From Priapulus caudatus (lineage: Eukaryota > Priapulida > Priapulimorpha > Priapulimorphida > Priapulidae), in the NCBI RefSeq assembly GCF_000485595.1, contig NW_014577154.1, positions 575,692 to 595,800 on the forward strand: a DNA stretch of 20,109 bases, given 5' to 3'. The notes beneath the pieces were generated by a model. The model was not told where the DNA came from and ran no database searches. It saw nothing but the letters and a program-made list of their open reading frames with translations. This document shows, one piece after another, positions 17,979-20,109 of this stretch. How positions within the stretch are numbered: position 1 is the stretch's first letter; the number at the start of each line of letters is the position of its first letter. A program made the translations under genes and the position numbers.

Positions 17979-18310
17979 TGACGCTGCAAAATGGTCAATT
18001 TATTTTTTCGCACGGTTGTTGTCAGACCACGGAATGGAGTATTCTACGTTATTTCGTCAACACCGCGCCGCCGGCTAGTATTGTCAGATGACTCTACAAT
18101 ATTGTCATTATTTTTGCCGGTTGTGCAGACGACGGAATGGAGTATTCTGAACTTTTATCGTCCGCTAGTATTGTCAGATGACTGCAAAATTGTCAATTAT
18201 TTTTGCCAGGTTGTTTGTCAGACCCACGGAATGGAGTATTCTCTGACTTTGTATCGTCGCTTACTGAATTATTGGTACAGATGACTGCAAAATTGTCAAT
18301 TATTTATCCC
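17979..18310. repeat. ~90-110-bp tandem repeat, about 3.3 copies
   Basis: Units start with TGAC...C(A/T)(G)CAAAATTGTCAATTATTTTT at 17979, 18089, 18179 and 18282. Each full unit contains GTCAGAC..ACGGAATGGAGTATTCT, and the first two repeat CGGCTAGTATTGTCAGATGACT-like ends. The copies differ by small insertions and substitutions, so the array is not recent. Confidence 0.85.
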
Positions 18311-19489
18311 GCCCGGGTTGTTTATAGCGCCGCGGAACCCAGAATATTGAATTGATTTTTCATTTCTCGCCTCCCGCGGCGGAGGGCCGGTGTGTTTGTG
18401 TTTCCGCAACGAACTCGAACGACCGGTCACCGCTCAGCGAATAATCAAACGACCAAACGAATATCAGCGTAAGATTGATTTGTCCCCGGGCCGCCTGGTG
18501 ACTGCAGCATAGCGGCATACCGATCTACTCGGCCAATTGCGCGCAATGGCCCACAATTATTTTTTGCGACGCCTCACAACAAGTTTTTTTTTAAAATTTT
18601 TTTTTTGGGCCCCCCCCTTTATAGGCCACTTGTATGATCCCTTTTTGTGTAATTATCGCTATTAGACAGCCATTACCGCAACCCTCGTGTTAATTTGCGC
18701 AGTTTCCCCAGTTTTTTTTTTTTTGAAAGAAGGTTTTTTAAAAACGGGTAATGTCTGTAAAAATGGCGAATCAAACAGTCGCCGAGGCTGCCAATCGCGT
18801 GACAGACATTATACGCGCCATGTGGCATTCCAGGCCACGGCAGTCGTTTGCGAAGGGTTTGCATGCACGTGTGTCGGCTTGACTAAAGAGATTGGCTTAT
18901 ACCCAGCACCTGCAGGAAGTCAGATTTTTCGGGCATTATAGATGGGCAGCAGACGGAAATATTCGATCAAAATTCTTTCTTTCTCATCCCACGTGTCTTC
19001 TAAATGGCGGTGGTTACGCACTAAAGCTTTTCGCCCCGCAAATCTGCGCGGATTGATTCTGGCGCGCGACAACCACCTCTGCCAACAGACAGGTCACTCC
19101 GCCTGGACAATCAGCTTGTGAGGGAATGTATCCTGCTCAGAGCTAGCCACGACTTCGGGGCTTCGACACTCATTGATATCTTCTGGCGATCATTCTCGTG
19201 TGGTTAGCTACGAATCTCGTTTTGTGATCGGCGATCATGTGGTAATGCGCCCGTTTGATTATCAACGAGATTTAGGATGGCCATTAAAGCCCTGCGTTTA
19301 ATTGCGATGAAAGAACGTTTTCCCGCGCAAACCCAACAATTCCGATATGATTTTAACCCCGCGACACCCCGGATAAATGGCTCGACTGAAAGAAGAGATT
19401 TACGAAAGTACGCATTTTGATTTACCGTAGATTACTAGAATTAACATTGTGGCGGTAATTCGGCTCCGATAGATCCTCTCTCTCTTTCC
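18311..19489. other. Non-coding unique sequence with homopolymer runs
   Basis: Runs of T and C follow each other at about 18582-18619, and T10 or more occurs at 18713-18724; these are places where base counts may be unreliable. A 10-bp inverted repeat TAATGTCTGT / ACAGACATTA lies at 18749-18758 and 18802-18811. No gene recognised. Confidence 0.45.
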
Positions 19490-19548
19490 TCTATATATAT
19501 ATATATATATCCATCCTTAATTAAAATATTATATATCTATATATACTC
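19490..19548. repeat. (TA)n microsatellite
   Basis: (TA)n at 19490-19510 and a second, interrupted TATA/TATC run to about 19545, just after a short (TC)n. Confidence 0.9.
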
Positions 19549-19611
19549 ACTGTTGTGCCGTGCGTGCGTGATAATTAGTCGCGTGCTCCACCCCTGTGTA
19601 GCATTAGCGTG

Positions 19612-19751
19612 GGCGCGCGCACGTGTGTGTGGGATGTGTGTGCTGCGTGTGTGTGTGTGTTGTGTGTGTGTGTGTGTGTATGTGTGTGTGTGTGTGCTGT
19701 GTGTGGTGTCGTGTTGTGTGTATGTTGTATATGTGTGTGTGTGTGTGTGTG

Positions 19752-19794
<43 letters not shown>

Positions 19795-19996
19795 GCTGTG
19801 TGTGTGTGGTGGCGCGCGGCCGGTGTGTGTGGGATGTGTGTGTGTGTGTGTGTCGTTGTGTGTGGTGTGGGGTTTGTGTGTGTATGTGTGGTGTGTGGTG
19901 CTGTGGTGTGTGTGTGTAATGTGGGCTGTGGGTGTTGTGTACAAGTGTGCGTGTGTGGTGCGTGCGTGTGTGTGTGTTGGGATGTGTGTTGTGTGT

Positions 19997-20049
<53 letters not shown>

Positions 20050-20075
20050 ATGTGCTGTGTGTGCGTGCGTCTGCT
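19612..20075. repeat. (GT)n microsatellite block
   Basis: About 450 bases of (TG)n interrupted by GC, GG, GA and TA steps, with the purest runs at about 19735-19790 and 20004-20047. The window ends shortly after it. Cys/Val and Thr/His frames are artefacts. Confidence 0.97.
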
Positions 20076-20109
20076 GTGTGTGGCGTGCGCCCCGCGGACG
20101 CCCGCGCCT

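Overview
The window looks like nuclear DNA from an invertebrate bilaterian animal. The reasons are one intron-interrupted rhodopsin-class GPCR exon of the pyrokinin/neuromedin-U receptor type, two Helitron rolling-circle transposons, another transposon with terminal inverted repeats, and dense microsatellites ((GA)n, (GT)n, (GCGT)n, (TA)n). Nothing suggests bacterial, organellar or viral DNA. I cannot name the species.

Layout. 1-1815: purine-only and GT/GCGT simple repeats, with a little unique sequence that might include an untranslated first exon. 1816-2771: the only convincing protein-coding exon, with a branch point, polypyrimidine tract and AG acceptor in front and a GTAAGT donor behind. 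It encodes the N-terminus through TM5 and the start of TM6 of a peptide GPCR; I found no exon for TM6-TM7 in the remaining 17.3 kb. 3285-5447: a nested transposon. A TIR element (ends GGGCC...GGCCC, flanked by CAG on both sides) was split by a Helitron (about 3780-5236) that carries a decayed PIF1-like helicase. 5448-9000: mostly unremarkable intergenic or intronic DNA with small inverted-repeat relics. 9001-10345: a 1.3-kb block of (GT)n, (GA)n and alternating purine-pyrimidine (ACGC/CA)n. 10346-12120: CpG-rich unique sequence ending in a possible short first coding exon (ATG 12092, donor 12119). 12227-12595: a 24-bp minisatellite of about 15 units. About 12722-13674: a second Helitron derivative that keeps only the helicase tail. 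13741-13866 and 15254-15382: two hairpin-forming inverted repeats. 14055-14310: a promoter-like cluster (E-box/CRE and TCTCGCGAGA). 15778-20109: more microsatellites, a 3.3-copy tandem repeat of about 100 bp, and a 450-bp (GT)n block at the end.

Functionally, the window is best read as the 5' part of one neuropeptide-receptor gene followed by a long repeat-rich intron and/or intergenic region. No genes here form an operon or pathway. I found no convincing new multi-gene system. The most informative points are the nested transposon history, the two Helitrons that share the same surviving helicase tail and 3' end architecture, the palindromic 24-bp minisatellite, and the promoter-like sites that have no recognisable gene attached.
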